From contig JANXWM010000447.1 of assembly GCA_025351145.1 (NCBI GenBank), positions 1-12,022 of the forward strand: a stretch of DNA of 12,022 nucleotides. The letters run 5' to 3'. A program made the translations under genes and the position numbers. The notes below the pieces were generated by a model. It searched no databases. It saw only the letters and a program-made list of their open reading frames with translations, and had not been told where the DNA came from. The stretch is from Chitinophagaceae bacterium (lineage in GTDB: Bacteria > Bacteroidota > Bacteroidia > Chitinophagales > Chitinophagaceae). Below, piece by piece: positions 1 through 5,945 of this stretch (position 1 is the stretch's first letter; every line of letters starts with the position of its first letter).

Positions 1-1
1 T

Positions 2-1039
2 AGCATCAGGAACGGGCTGCTCTTTCTTCAAAATCAATTAGCGGTTGTAAAGAAAGAAGTTTTATTAGCAACACTTGTTACTATGAGCCAGGCACATCAT
101 GTTATTGATTTTGCACCGTTGCTTGCAAGGATAAATTACGATTCACTTACTCTGCACCAGCAATGGCAATATGTGCAGGTGCTGCAAAATCTAAACATGG
201 AGCACAAGGATCAACTGGAAAAACTTATCAGTAAATCTATCCCCGGAATGTTAGGGGGCATGCATTGGGGCGAAGAAAATTATTCCTGGTACAGCAACGC
301 AACCGCAACAACTGTCCTTGCTTATAATGTATTAAAAAATGAAAAAGATAAACAGCAAATGCTTACTTCTGTCATTCAGTATTTTCTGGAGCAACGCGGT
401 AAAGGTTACTGGGCAAATACAGTAGCAAGCGCATCCATTGTTGCTGCTGTGCTGCCTGAAATTTTAAAAGAAAACAATAATTTTACAAAGCCATCATCTG
501 TACAAATAAGCGGCGATACAAGCTTTACGGTAAAAACTTTTCCTTTTCAACTCAGGACAAACAATATGAACATCAAGCAGCTCAATATCTCGAAGTCTGG
601 CGGCGGCTTAACTTATTTCAGCGTATTTCAGCACCTGTGGAATCCACAACCACAGGCAGTTACAGACAATTTCAATATTCAATCCCATTTCGAAAAGAAT
701 AACATTACTGTCAGCAATATTCAATCGGGCGAACAGATAAAAATGATCATTAATGTAGATGTAAAGAAAGACGCAGATTATGTAATGATAGAAATACCCA
801 TCCCCGCAGGCTGCATTTATGCATCAAAAAACCAGGATAATTTTGAAGTGCATAAGGAGTTCATGAAAGATAAAGTAATACTTTTCGCATCGTTCTTAAA
901 CAAAAGCATGCACCGTTTTGAAATAGACCTTGAACCACGCTATACAGGACGTTTTACCCTGAATCCGGTAAAAGCAGCATTAATGTACTTCCCGGTATTT
1001 TATGGAAGGGGGGATATGAAAAAAGTAGAAATAAAATAA
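2..1039 (+). CDS. Alpha-2-macroglobulin family protein, C-terminal part (5' end outside window)
   Basis: The reading frame is open from base 2, so the ATG at 83 is only an internal methionine and the gene begins upstream of the window. The visible 345 residues match the C-terminal part of bacterial alpha-2-macroglobulin-like proteins. An alpha-helical stretch with HWGEENYSWYSN, LAYNVL and GYWANTVASA resembles the end of the thioester/alpha-toroid domain. A beta-rich region follows, ending in NPVKAALMYFPVFYGRGDMKKVEIK-like sequence, which resembles the terminal MG10 domain of Bacteroidota members. In the family these are large (about 1,500-2,000 residues) periplasmic or envelope-anchored protease traps. 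The thioester motif (CxEQ), if present, would lie upstream and cannot be checked. The stop is followed after about 50 bp by an inverted-repeat element that could end transcription. Confidence 0.8.
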   Translation, partial: SIRNGLLFLQNQLAVVKKEVLLATLVTMSQAHHVIDFAPLLARINYDSLTLHQQWQYVQVLQNLNMEHKDQLEKLISKSIPGMLGGMHWGEENYSWYSNATATTVLAYNVLKNEKDKQQMLTSVIQYFLEQRGKGYWANTVASASIVAAVLPEILKENNNFTKPSSVQISGDTSFTVKTFPFQLRTNNMNIKQLNISKSGGGLTYFSVFQHLWNPQPQAVTDNFNIQSHFEKNNITVSNIQSGEQIKMIINVDVKKDADYVMIEIPIPAGCIYASKNQDNFEVHKEFMKDKVILFASFLNKSMHRFEIDLEPRYTGRFTLNPVKAALMYFPVFYGRGDMKKVEIK

Positions 1040-1088
1040 TACAGGATACATTTTATTGACCGGGCAATTGGAATACTATAAAGCTTTT

Positions 1089-1219
1089 CTTGCGTCGCAC
1101 CCTTGTACTGAATAACTATATGGGGCTGTGCAATACAACATTCAACCCGGATTTTGTAATAGGATGTATTGGCTGTTAAAAGCTCAGTTATATTCTGCAG
1201 TACAAGTGTGCGACGCAAG
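1089..1219. repeat. 131-bp element with 22-bp inverted terminal repeats
   Basis: The arms at 1089-1110 and 1198-1219 are inverted copies matching at 21 of 22 positions, with core TTGCGTCGCAC. Similarity continues inward imperfectly (GAATAACTA against TAGTTATATTC-like sequence, and CAATACA against TGTATTG), so the whole element can fold as one long interrupted hairpin. It lies between two convergent genes, the alpha-2-macroglobulin-like gene ending at 1039 and the macro-domain gene ending at 1304, where it could act as a two-way terminator. It contains no ORF with a recognisable product. The right arm and its flank recur at 2599-2620, so it is a dispersed family. A MITE-like or REP-like element is the best reading. 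Confidence 0.7.
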
Positions 1220-1303
1220 GGACGATGCCATAAAAAATTTACTGTTGGGCTCAAAAAATTCTACTTCAAAATCTGGGTTCAAAACCTAAATGTATAAGCG
1301 CTG

Positions 1304-1831
1304 TTACAATTTAAATAATTCCATCAGCGATTCATAAACAGCATAGTTTTCTTGATCATGGCACACAAAATAAATGTCTTTTATCACCGTGTTGTCAAAC
1401 AAAAATTCTCTTACAGTATTAAAAGCAATCATCGCAGCTTTCTGTTTTGGGAAGCCATAAATACCCGTGCTGATGTTGGGAAAGGCAATGCTTTCAATAT
1501 TGTTTTTGCACGCCAGCAATAAACTGTTTTTATAAGCGCCTGCCAGTAATTGTGTTTCATTATTATTGCCGCCATTCCAAACTGGGCCAACCGTATGTAT
1601 TACATATTTTGCGGCCAGGGTACCGCCTGTTGTAATTACAGCTTCACCTGTTTTGCAGCCGCCCTGTTTATTTCTGATTGCAATACATTCTTCTAATATT
1701 TCCGGCCCACCGGCACGGTGTATAGCACCATCCACACCTCCTCCGCCAAGCAACGAAGTGTTGGCTGCATTCACAATCGCATCCACTTTCTGGTTGGTGA
1801 TATCCCCCTGTACAAGTTTAATTACGGCCAT
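1304..1831 (-). CDS. Macro-domain protein, probable O-acetyl-ADP-ribose deacetylase (YmdB/MacroD type)
   Basis: The 175-residue protein is a single macro domain, the usual length for YmdB-like enzymes. These enzymes hydrolyse O-acetyl-ADP-ribose and can remove mono-ADP-ribose from acidic side chains in the cytosol. Visible motifs are VQGDIT (7-12), NAAN (21-24), the glycine-rich LGGGGVDGAIHRAGG (28-42), TGEAVIT (61-67), VIHTVGPVW (77-85) and the phosphate loop STGIYGFP (121-128). Asn24 and Asp34 sit where the catalytic Asn and Asp of the YmdB/MacroD class are expected, which suggests an active enzyme and not only an ADP-ribose reader. The start is the only ATG near the conserved N-terminus. 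The leader (CTGTTTTAAACTAATATGCA) has no Shine-Dalgarno site. The gene stands alone and converges on the upstream alpha-2-macroglobulin-like gene. Confidence 0.92.
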   Translation of the reverse strand: MAVIKLVQGDITNQKVDAIVNAANTSLLGGGGVDGAIHRAGGPEILEECIAIRNKQGGCKTGEAVITTGGTLAAKYVIHTVGPVWNGGNNNETQLLAGAYKNSLLLACKNNIESIAFPNISTGIYGFPKQKAAMIAFNTVREFLFDNTVIKDIYFVCHDQENYAVYESLMELFKL

Positions 1832-1999
1832 TGCATATTAGTTTAAAACAGTAAAGTTATGCTGGCGCAAAGAAAGGCTCAAAATGCCGGTTGCAGAAAT
1901 GTTACAGCCATAAACCCTTTTATCTTTTTTTTCACGTGCCGTTAAAAAATATCTAATTGAACTGCTTAAGGAAAATAGTACATGATTATGGCGAAAGAA

Positions 2000-2033
2000 T
2001 TGCATCATAGTAAAATAGCAACAGGTATGGTTG
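2000..2033 (+). promoter_or_regulatory. Possible Bacteroidota-type promoter of the small lipoprotein gene
   Basis: TATGGTTG at 2026-2033 fits the Bacteroidota -7 box TAnnTTTG at all but one fixed base. A TTG at 2000-2002 could serve as the -33 element, with a rather long 23-bp spacer. This would give a leader of about 25 bases before the ATG at 2066. The call is weak and rests only on consensus matching. Confidence 0.3.
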
Positions 2034-2065
2034 CAAGAAATTTTTACACAATTAAAACATAAGTT

Positions 2066-2524
2066 ATGAAATCAATTGTACGTTCCTCTTACATCCTCTT
2101 TGCTGCCTGGTTTTTATCCGGCTGTATTAAAGTTGTTGACACACCAGCTGTTGTTGAGCCTATTGCAGGTTCCTGGGTACTGACTTCTGCCTCCGAAGGC
2201 GATGCCTATAGCTGGCAGCCTTTTTATACCGGTGTTGAAAATGGTACATTCTATTTTAGCAGTAACGGAACAGCTCAATATACCGAAGGTGCGGTAACCA
2301 TGCAGGGCAACTGGTATATCACCAATTCCAGTGGCAGTTATTATGATGAATATGGTAGCTTTTATAACGGCATACATCCGCAACTGGTAATACACCTGAG
2401 CGACTACTACACACACGGGGCCATTGATTTTTCTTTTGATAATGTCAATTTCTACGGCAACCAGTTTGTGGCTACTTATTTCAACGGAAGCCTGATTGAA
2501 CGTTATTATTTTGGAAGGTATTAG
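2066..2524 (+). CDS. Small secreted lipoprotein of unknown function (lipocalin-like strand pattern)
   Basis: The 152-residue product starts with a type II signal peptide: positively charged MKSIVR, a hydrophobic core, then the lipobox LSGC with the lipidated cysteine at residue 20. It should therefore be anchored in the envelope. The mature part has GSWVLTSASEG, alternating aromatic and polar residues, GNWYIT, and a tyrosine-rich end (IERYYFGRY), a pattern of short beta strands. The GSW...G.W layout resembles small lipocalin-like lipoproteins common in Bacteroidota, but no diagnostic motif fixes the fold, so the function is unknown. No acidic surface-export signal follows the cysteine. The leader is A-rich without a Shine-Dalgarno site. 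It appears to be monocistronic: the next gene is 259 bp away and an intrinsic terminator lies between. Confidence 0.8.
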   Translation: MKSIVRSSYILFAAWFLSGCIKVVDTPAVVEPIAGSWVLTSASEGDAYSWQPFYTGVENGTFYFSSNGTAQYTEGAVTMQGNWYITNSSGSYYDEYGSFYNGIHPQLVIHLSDYYTHGAIDFSFDNVNFYGNQFVATYFNGSLIERYYFGRY

Positions 2525-2598
2525 GCTGGTGGTATGGTTGAAAAATGTCAATTGACAATCAGCCTTAGCCTAATTTTTATTCAGGTGTTGAACGGATT

Positions 2599-2620
2599 GC
2601 GACGCAAGGGACGATGCTAT
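2599..2620 (+). repeat. Second copy of the GCGACGCAAGGGACGATGC repeat
   Basis: This 22-bp stretch matches 1210-1231 at 21 of 22 positions (the difference is GCTAT against GCCAT). The earlier copy overlaps the right inverted arm of the 131-bp element. Here it stands without a nearby inverted partner, so it is a solitary or decayed copy of the same dispersed family. Confidence 0.65.
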
Positions 2621-2675
2621 GAAATACGAATGCCGGAATCATAAAACTAAAATCAATTTCTAAAAGATATAACTG

Positions 2676-2705
2676 AAGCAGTAACGGCATTGTACTGCTT
2701 TTTTT
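2676..2705 (+). terminator. Intrinsic terminator
   Basis: AAGCAGTA (2676-2683) pairs perfectly with TACTGCTT (2693-2700) around the 9-base loop ACGGCATTG, and a run of T residues follows to 2705. The T-run is only on the plus-strand side, so it terminates plus-strand transcripts, most simply that of the lipoprotein gene ending 150 bp upstream. It also insulates the marR operon that starts downstream. Confidence 0.75.
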
Positions 2706-2722
2706 GTGGGCTGTAAAAAATA

Positions 2723-2754
2723 TTTGGCTGTAAAATAGTACTTTACTAATTTTA
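2723..2754 (+). promoter_or_regulatory. Probable promoter of the marR-GNAT operon
   Basis: TTTG at 2723-2726 and TAATTTTA at 2747-2754, 20 bp apart, fit the Bacteroidota promoter pattern TTTG-N(about 20)-TAnnTTTG except for the last base of the -7 box. The predicted transcription start at about 2760 falls inside the palindrome at 2753-2782, so a protein bound there would block initiation. Confidence 0.45.
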
Positions 2755-2782
2755 TGTAATTGGTTACGTAATTAATTACATA
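2753..2782. promoter_or_regulatory. 30-bp palindromic operator, probable MarR autoregulatory site
   Basis: Arms TATGTAATT (2753-2761) and AATTACATA (2774-2782) are perfect inverted copies and share their centre (between 2767 and 2768) with the inner palindrome TTACGTAA (2764-2771). Only two of the fifteen base pairs of dyad symmetry are broken (bases 2762-2763 against 2772-2773). The site ends one base before the ATG at 2784. MarR-family dimers typically bind such AT-rich dyads next to their own gene and repress it, so the simplest reading is autorepression of the operon. Confidence 0.65.
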
Positions 2783-2783
2783 T

Positions 2784-3266
2784 ATGCCGATAAATATTAT
2801 TGATGAGCTGGCTGAACTGGCAATTGGTGCAAGGATGAAAAGGCTGTACGACAGTATTGCTAAGGATGTAATGAAAATATATACTGAGCATCATCTCGAT
2901 TTTGAAACCAAATACTTTACACTGTTTTACCTCATCAGTAAAAGGGGCTCTATCAGTATTATGGAAATTGCCGATGAGCTCAGCCTTTCTCATCCCGGTG
3001 TTATTAACCTAGCGAAAGAACTTGAAAAGAAAGGATACATCGAATCGGTGAAACCGCCGCACGACAGCCGTAAACGTTTGCTCAGCCTTTCTAAGAAAGG
3101 CCTCAAAGCCCTGCCTGAATTTCAACTGGTGTGGAATAAAATTTATAAAACCAATAAACTGCTGTTTGCCAAACAGCAGCACCACTTATTGAAAGCATTG
3201 CAGGAAACAGAAGCATTGCTGGAAAAAGAATCTTATTATAAACGGTTCAAAAAATTAAACCCCTGA
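2784..3266 (+). CDS. MarR-family winged helix-turn-helix transcriptional regulator
   Basis: The 160-residue protein has the size and layout of a MarR dimer. N-terminal helices (to about residue 50) are followed by a wHTH: ISIMEIADELSLSHPGVI (57-74) with the recognition helix around SHPGVINLAKELEKKG, then the wing with PHDSRKRLLSLSKKG (92-106, the typical D-x-R-x-K/R wing motif). C-terminal helices (about 113-155) probably form the dimer interface. It is expected to bind the palindrome immediately upstream and to be released by a ligand that the sequence does not reveal. The ATG at 2784 leaves a very short leader without a Shine-Dalgarno site. Met18 is an alternative start, but would lose the N-terminal helix. 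Four bases separate its stop from the acetyltransferase gene, so the two are co-transcribed. Confidence 0.9.
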   Translation: MPINIIDELAELAIGARMKRLYDSIAKDVMKIYTEHHLDFETKYFTLFYLISKRGSISIMEIADELSLSHPGVINLAKELEKKGYIESVKPPHDSRKRLLSLSKKGLKALPEFQLVWNKIYKTNKLLFAKQQHHLLKALQETEALLEKESYYKRFKKLNP

Positions 3267-3270
3267 TACT

Positions 3271-3744
3271 ATGGCTGAGCTATTACATGAGGTAAATATA
3301 TTGCCGTATGCGCCTGAACTTAGTGTAAGCTTTAAGCAGCTGAATATTGCCTGGATTGCAAAATACTTTACCGTGGAAGCACATGATACTGAACAGTTAG
3401 ACCATCCTGCTGAACATATTATTAAGGATGGGGGCAATATTTTTTTTGCCGAGTTGAATGGTGAAATTGCTGGAACCTGTGCATTGATTAAAACCGGTGA
3501 GCATGAGTTTGAACTGGCCAAGATGGCCGTGGCAGAAGGTTTGCGCGGAAAGCAGATTGGTAAAAAACTCGGGCTTGCTGTAATAGATGAAGCGAAGCAA
3601 CTTGGTGCCAAAAGGTTATGGCTTGAGTCGAACCGTATCCTTACAACCGCCATTAATTTATACGATAAACTTGGATTTGTTGAAGTGCCTATTACCGCCA
3701 CACCGTATGCAAGGGCTGATATCAGAATGGAAATGTGGTTGTAA
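3271..3744 (+). CDS. GNAT-family N-acetyltransferase
   Basis: The 157-residue protein is a single Gcn5-related acetyltransferase domain, a cytosolic enzyme moving acetyl from acetyl-CoA to an amine. The central strands FFAELNGEIAGTCALI (58-73) and FELAKMAVA (80-88) precede motif A, LRGKQIGKKLG (91-101), which carries the pyrophosphate-binding R-G-x-Q-x-G-K loop. Motif B includes NLYDKLGFVEV (129-139), with Tyr131 at the usual general-acid position. The substrate cannot be told. It starts 4 bp after the marR stop. MarR domains fused to GNAT domains in one polypeptide are a known architecture, so this adjacent pair is a split form of the same partnership and supports joint function, for example sensing and acetylating the same small molecule. 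The ATG is the only sensible start. Confidence 0.9.
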   Translation: MAELLHEVNILPYAPELSVSFKQLNIAWIAKYFTVEAHDTEQLDHPAEHIIKDGGNIFFAELNGEIAGTCALIKTGEHEFELAKMAVAEGLRGKQIGKKLGLAVIDEAKQLGAKRLWLESNRILTTAINLYDKLGFVEVPITATPYARADIRMEMWL

Positions 3745-3805
3745 TAAATATTTAAACAGTTGCTGCTTTTAAATGAGAAGGCAGATATCAAGTTCATCCT
3801 GAACG

Positions 3806-3930
3806 CCGCGCATTTGCCGGTAACCAGCATAATACATTTCGGTTTATTTTTTAATTGTTTGGGTAATATGTTGACCAGAGCTAAGGCTGACATTTTTTGC
3901 ATTATTGTATTTACTTTCTTTGCATGAAGC
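3806..3930 (+). repeat. Diverged direct repeat, copy A
   Basis: This stretch aligns with 4527-4649 in order along its length. Shared landmarks are CCGCGCATTTG, ACATTTCGGTTTA, GAGCTAA, TGTATTTAC and TTCTTTG followed by GAAGC. Identity is moderate, so the copies are old. No protein-coding potential is apparent in either. Confidence 0.6.
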
Positions 3931-4053
3931 GTTGTAATTGATCCCTGTCTGCTTCGCATAGACGTCAAGCTAAAAAAAGTTTCCGGCTGGTTCAAATACA
4001 AGCGTGGAAACGATTTCAGCCCTTTTAGTACATGCTCTTCTACGTTAGTCCCA

Positions 4054-4159
4054 GTTGTCTCATAAGGCGCCTTTTTCGGTTCGGTTTCGCCAAAGGCTTC
4101 TTTGGAAAAATGCGCAGCATTTTTTTCCAAAGAAGCGAAAGCAGCGCTGTTGAGACAAC
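4054..4159. repeat. 106-bp long inverted repeat (very strong hairpin)
   Basis: The outer arms GTTGTCTCA (4054-4062) and TGAGACAAC (4151-4159) are perfect. The inner stem pairs 4096-4113 with 4117-4136: eighteen base pairs (GCTTCTTTGGAAAAATGC on one side) with two extra T residues on the other and a 3-base loop GCA. Between them TTTCG and CGAAA also pair. Both strands would fold. It lies in a gene-free spacer and could be a terminator or the folded core of an interspersed element. Nothing resembling a transposase is nearby. Confidence 0.7.
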
Positions 4160-4253
4160 GAAGCCATGCGGCTTGAGCATTAAAACATTGAATTTTGGAG
4201 ATAGTAAATAAAAATTAGCTTGACGCTTGTGCAATCTGCATCGGGACTGGTTC

Positions 4254-4345
4254 CAAGAAAGGCAACCGGAATGGGAGGTTGCATAAAAGAATAATCAAGG
4301 GTAATCTGAATGCTCCACTCATTTGTTCAGGCCAATATATATACC
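4254..4345 (+). repeat. Diverged direct repeat, copy C of the GGCAACCGGAA-type block
   Basis: AAAGGCAACCGGAATGGGAGG, TGCATAAAAGAATAATCAAGG and CATTTGTTCAGGCCA match the block around 4670-4730 (GGCAGCCGGAACCGGAGG, GCACAAAAGAAAAATGAAGG) and then 4533-4546 (ATTTGTCCAGGCCA). It looks like a shortened, mosaic copy of the D/E repeats. Confidence 0.5.
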
Positions 4346-4412
4346 TTAATAAGTCTCTTTATTATAGTGTGTCTTTTTGTAAAGGGGATTTCGTTTTGAT
4401 ATAATAGTTGTC

Positions 4413-4526
4413 ACTTTCTTTGTCTTGATACAAAGAAAGTAACAAAGAAAAATCAAGGACAACCTGAGAGTGCTCACGGGGGCTTTTGTTGTTTTTTTGT
4501 GTTCGCGAATCTCCTTACGTCGATTT
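4413..4526 (+). repeat. Direct repeat, copy D, with Bacteroidota-type CTTTCTTTG...CAAAGAAAG hairpin
   Basis: CTTTCTTTG and CAAAGAAAG pair around TCTTGATA. They are followed by AACAAAGAAAAATCAAGGAC, AACCTGAGAGTGCTCAC, and a tail TTCGCGAATCTCCTTACGTCG ending in ATTT. Copy E (4633-4776) repeats the second part closely. A shortened relative of the tail sits at 10076-10102. The same hairpin-plus-ATCAAG layout recurs in the large array at 8255-10405, so all belong to one dispersed superfamily. Confidence 0.6.
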
Positions 4527-4649
4527 CCGCGCATTTGTCCAGGCCAGCGCCACACATTTCGGTTTAGTTTTTAAATTTCTTTTTACAATATTTTAGTTGG
4601 AGCTAAACTAACATCTATACATGGTGTATTTACCTTCTTTGTCCGAAGC
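4527..4649 (+). repeat. Diverged direct repeat, copy B
   Basis: This is the partner of 3806-3930, offset by about 720 bp, with the landmarks CCGCGCATTTG, ACATTTCGGTTTA and TGTATTTACCTTCTTTG. It is sandwiched between the D and E copies of a different repeat, so the spacer was built by repeated insertion or duplication. Confidence 0.6.
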
Positions 4650-4776
4650 TTGAGGCTTGGCGCAAAAAAGGCAGCCGGAACCGGAGGTCGCACAAAAGAA
4701 AAATGAAGGACAACCTAAGAGTGCTCACTAAGGCTTTTATTTGTTTTTTGTGTTCGCGAATCCCCTTCGTCGATTT
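4633..4776 (+). repeat. Direct repeat, copy E
   Basis: It shares with copy D the run from AAAGAAAAAT through AAGGACAACCT, GAGTGCTCAC, TTTTTTGTGTTCGCGAATC and TCGTCGATTT, with only scattered differences. In place of copy D's simple hairpin it carries the insert GCAAAAAAGGCAGCCGGAAC plus CGGAGGTCGCAC, itself a small interrupted dyad. Confidence 0.6.
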
Positions 4777-4840
4777 GCAAACTGGGTTTATATTATTAGC
4801 AATTTGCGGCGTAAGTCAGCATCCATGCTGCGGGGCAAAC

Positions 4841-4872
4841 AATTAAAAAGGTTCCGGTAATCCGGAACCTTT
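4841..4872 (-). terminator. Intrinsic terminator of the 61-residue membrane protein gene
   Basis: AAAGGTTCCGG (4847-4857) and CCGGAACCTTT (4862-4872) form a perfect 11-bp stem with the 4-base loop TAAT. On the minus strand the stem is followed by TTAATT, extending the U-rich end. It lies 5 bp beyond the stop codon of the minus-strand gene ending at 4877. A textbook terminator, and one of the strongest regulatory calls in the window. Confidence 0.9.
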
Positions 4873-4876
4873 GGCG

Positions 4877-5062
4877 TCAGGGTTTACGTTTTTTTGTGAT
4901 GGCACTGAGTAAGGAGGAAACGGCAAAACTTACTACGGCGCCAATGGCTGCCATCATTACCGTATTCAGAAATTCATCCGTATCAAGTGCATTGTATAAA
5001 CCCAAAAGCACGCCCGCCAGTGTTGCAGTAATGGTGGAATTACTGAAATTGTGCCCATTCAT
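4877..5062 (-). CDS. Small holin-like membrane protein
   Basis: The 61-residue product has a short polar N-terminus (MNGHNFSNST), two hydrophobic segments (about residues 10-24 and 37-54, the second with VMMAAIGAVVSFAVSSLLSA), an acidic turn (DTDEF) between them, and a basic tail TKKRKP. This is the general build of small phage holins and other hairpin membrane proteins, but no family signature is certain. The start at 5062 is chosen over an upstream in-frame ATG at 5092 because AAGGAGGT lies 4 bases before it; such a strong Shine-Dalgarno site is unusual here, as the neighbours have none. It lies downstream of the 251-residue unknown gene on the same strand, after a terminator, so it may have its own promoter or depend on read-through. 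A clean terminator follows. Confidence 0.7.
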   Translation of the reverse strand: MNGHNFSNSTITATLAGVLLGLYNALDTDEFLNTVMMAAIGAVVSFAVSSLLSAITKKRKP

Positions 5063-5074
5063 GGGAACCTCCTT
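5063..5074 (-). promoter_or_regulatory. Strong Shine-Dalgarno site deciding the start of the membrane protein gene
   Basis: On the minus strand AAGGAGGT precedes TCCC and then ATG. It pairs with nearly all of the canonical anti-Shine-Dalgarno sequence. Bacteroidota genes usually lack such sites, so its presence points either to a need for high expression or to foreign origin, for example from a phage. Confidence 0.75.
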
Positions 5075-5112
5075 TTTTAAATGGTGAAGCATTGATTTGA
5101 CTAATGAGTCCT

Positions 5113-5146
5113 TTTAAAACAACCCCGGAATTACCCGGGATTGTTT
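5113..5146 (-). terminator. Intrinsic terminator of the 251-residue gene
   Basis: Bases 5117-5128 pair with 5135-5146 as a 12-bp stem around AATTAC. The single imperfect pair (5123 with 5140) becomes a G-U pair only in minus-strand RNA, which fixes the orientation. On that strand the stem ends in TTGTTT and continues TTAAAAG, a moderate U-tract. It lies between the 251-residue gene and the membrane protein gene. Confidence 0.7.
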
Positions 5147-5189
5147 ATTTTGACCGTGGCTGAGCCCGTGGCCAGTTTTAATACCCGGC

Positions 5190-5945
5190 TTAAGGTGTAT
5201 CGACCTTGATTACCGCTCCGGGATTGAATGCCCCGTTGTTTAGCGGATATTTTGTGCCATTTACGTCCTGTACAAATTCAACTACCAACGCAAGAAACAT
5301 GGGATGTGTGCCGGCAGGAGGCAATGATACAGACAGGCCCAGCACCGCTGTGGGCAGTTTGTCCAGTGGCAGGTAGCCAGAGCCGGTTGTTTCCACAATA
5401 AATGCTTCCTCCTCGAAATCAATGGAGGCCGCCGCTATTGAAAACCTGAAATGGGTAGTACCACCGGGAGCAGCGATCAGGTTTGCCGGAACAAATGGCG
5501 GAATACTGATGGAGGCTTCACCCGTAGTGCGGTTGAGTGTAACAGTGTACGGTGCAAAGAGGGTAGTGCCCAATTTACCCTGGATGTTGAATTCAAAACC
5601 TTCCAGTAAAAGCGCTTCACCGTCAATTACATTCCTGAGCCCGCGGGTATTTACGGTGTCTTCATGAATTACATCCATCATCCTTGCGGTAAGGCGCCCA
5701 ACCACACGGCTGTCTGAAGCCTGCTGCAAAGTGCCGCGAAGCGCTGTTCTCAGGAGCCTGGAAGCTTTCCCGGCCCTGCCAAATTCTGCATTGTTTTCGC
5801 GGGTTCTCGCAAATGCAGGGTCGTTCGCAATTTTATCGGCAGATACGCCCCCTTTTTCACGGACCATATAGCCGTCCTGTGATTTAAAAAAAGTGATGTT
5901 ACCGATTGTTCCTTCAATGGGAAGGATACCTTTTTGACGTGCCAT
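5190..5945 (-). CDS. Uncharacterised conserved Bacteroidota protein (MARQKGI...GTIGNITF type)
   Basis: The 251-residue product has no signal peptide or membrane helix and should be cytosolic or released by a special route. The N-terminal 70 residues are basic and look strongly constrained: MARQKGILPIEGTIGN, then FFKSQDGYMVREKGGV (19-34), then DPAFARTRENNAEFGRAGKA (42-61). A helical part with LRTALRGTLQ and RLTARMMDVI follows, then a beta-rich C-terminal half (about 110-251) with GEALLLEGFEFNIQGKL. From memory, proteins with this opening recur in many Bacteroidota genomes without an assigned function; that recollection was not checked. A basic head and a beta-rich tail could suit nucleic-acid binding or a phage-like structural part, but neither is shown. 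The ATG has an A-rich leader (AAAAATTAAAAACTTATCATT), no Shine-Dalgarno site, and its own downstream terminator. The partner gene 128 bp downstream is holin-like. Confidence 0.75.
   Translation of the reverse strand: MARQKGILPIEGTIGNITFFKSQDGYMVREKGGVSADKIANDPAFARTRENNAEFGRAGKASRLLRTALRGTLQQASDSRVVGRLTARMMDVIHEDTVNTRGLRNVIDGEALLLEGFEFNIQGKLGTTLFAPYTVTLNRTTGEASISIPPFVPANLIAAPGGTTHFRFSIAAASIDFEEEAFIVETTGSGYLPLDKLPTAVLGLSVSLPPAGTHPMFLALVVEFVQDVNGTKYPLNNGAFNPGAVIKVDTP

Noticed and set aside
2114..2551. Minus-strand frame of 145 codons
   Set aside because: It is antisense to the lipoprotein gene, which has a signal peptide, lipobox and terminator.
3255..4130. Long minus-strand open frame of 291 codons
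   Set aside because: Its C-terminal half is exactly antisense to the well-supported acetyltransferase gene, and its N-terminal half runs into the strong hairpin at 4054-4159. The predicted sequence is rich in Ser, Cys and Asn without family features.
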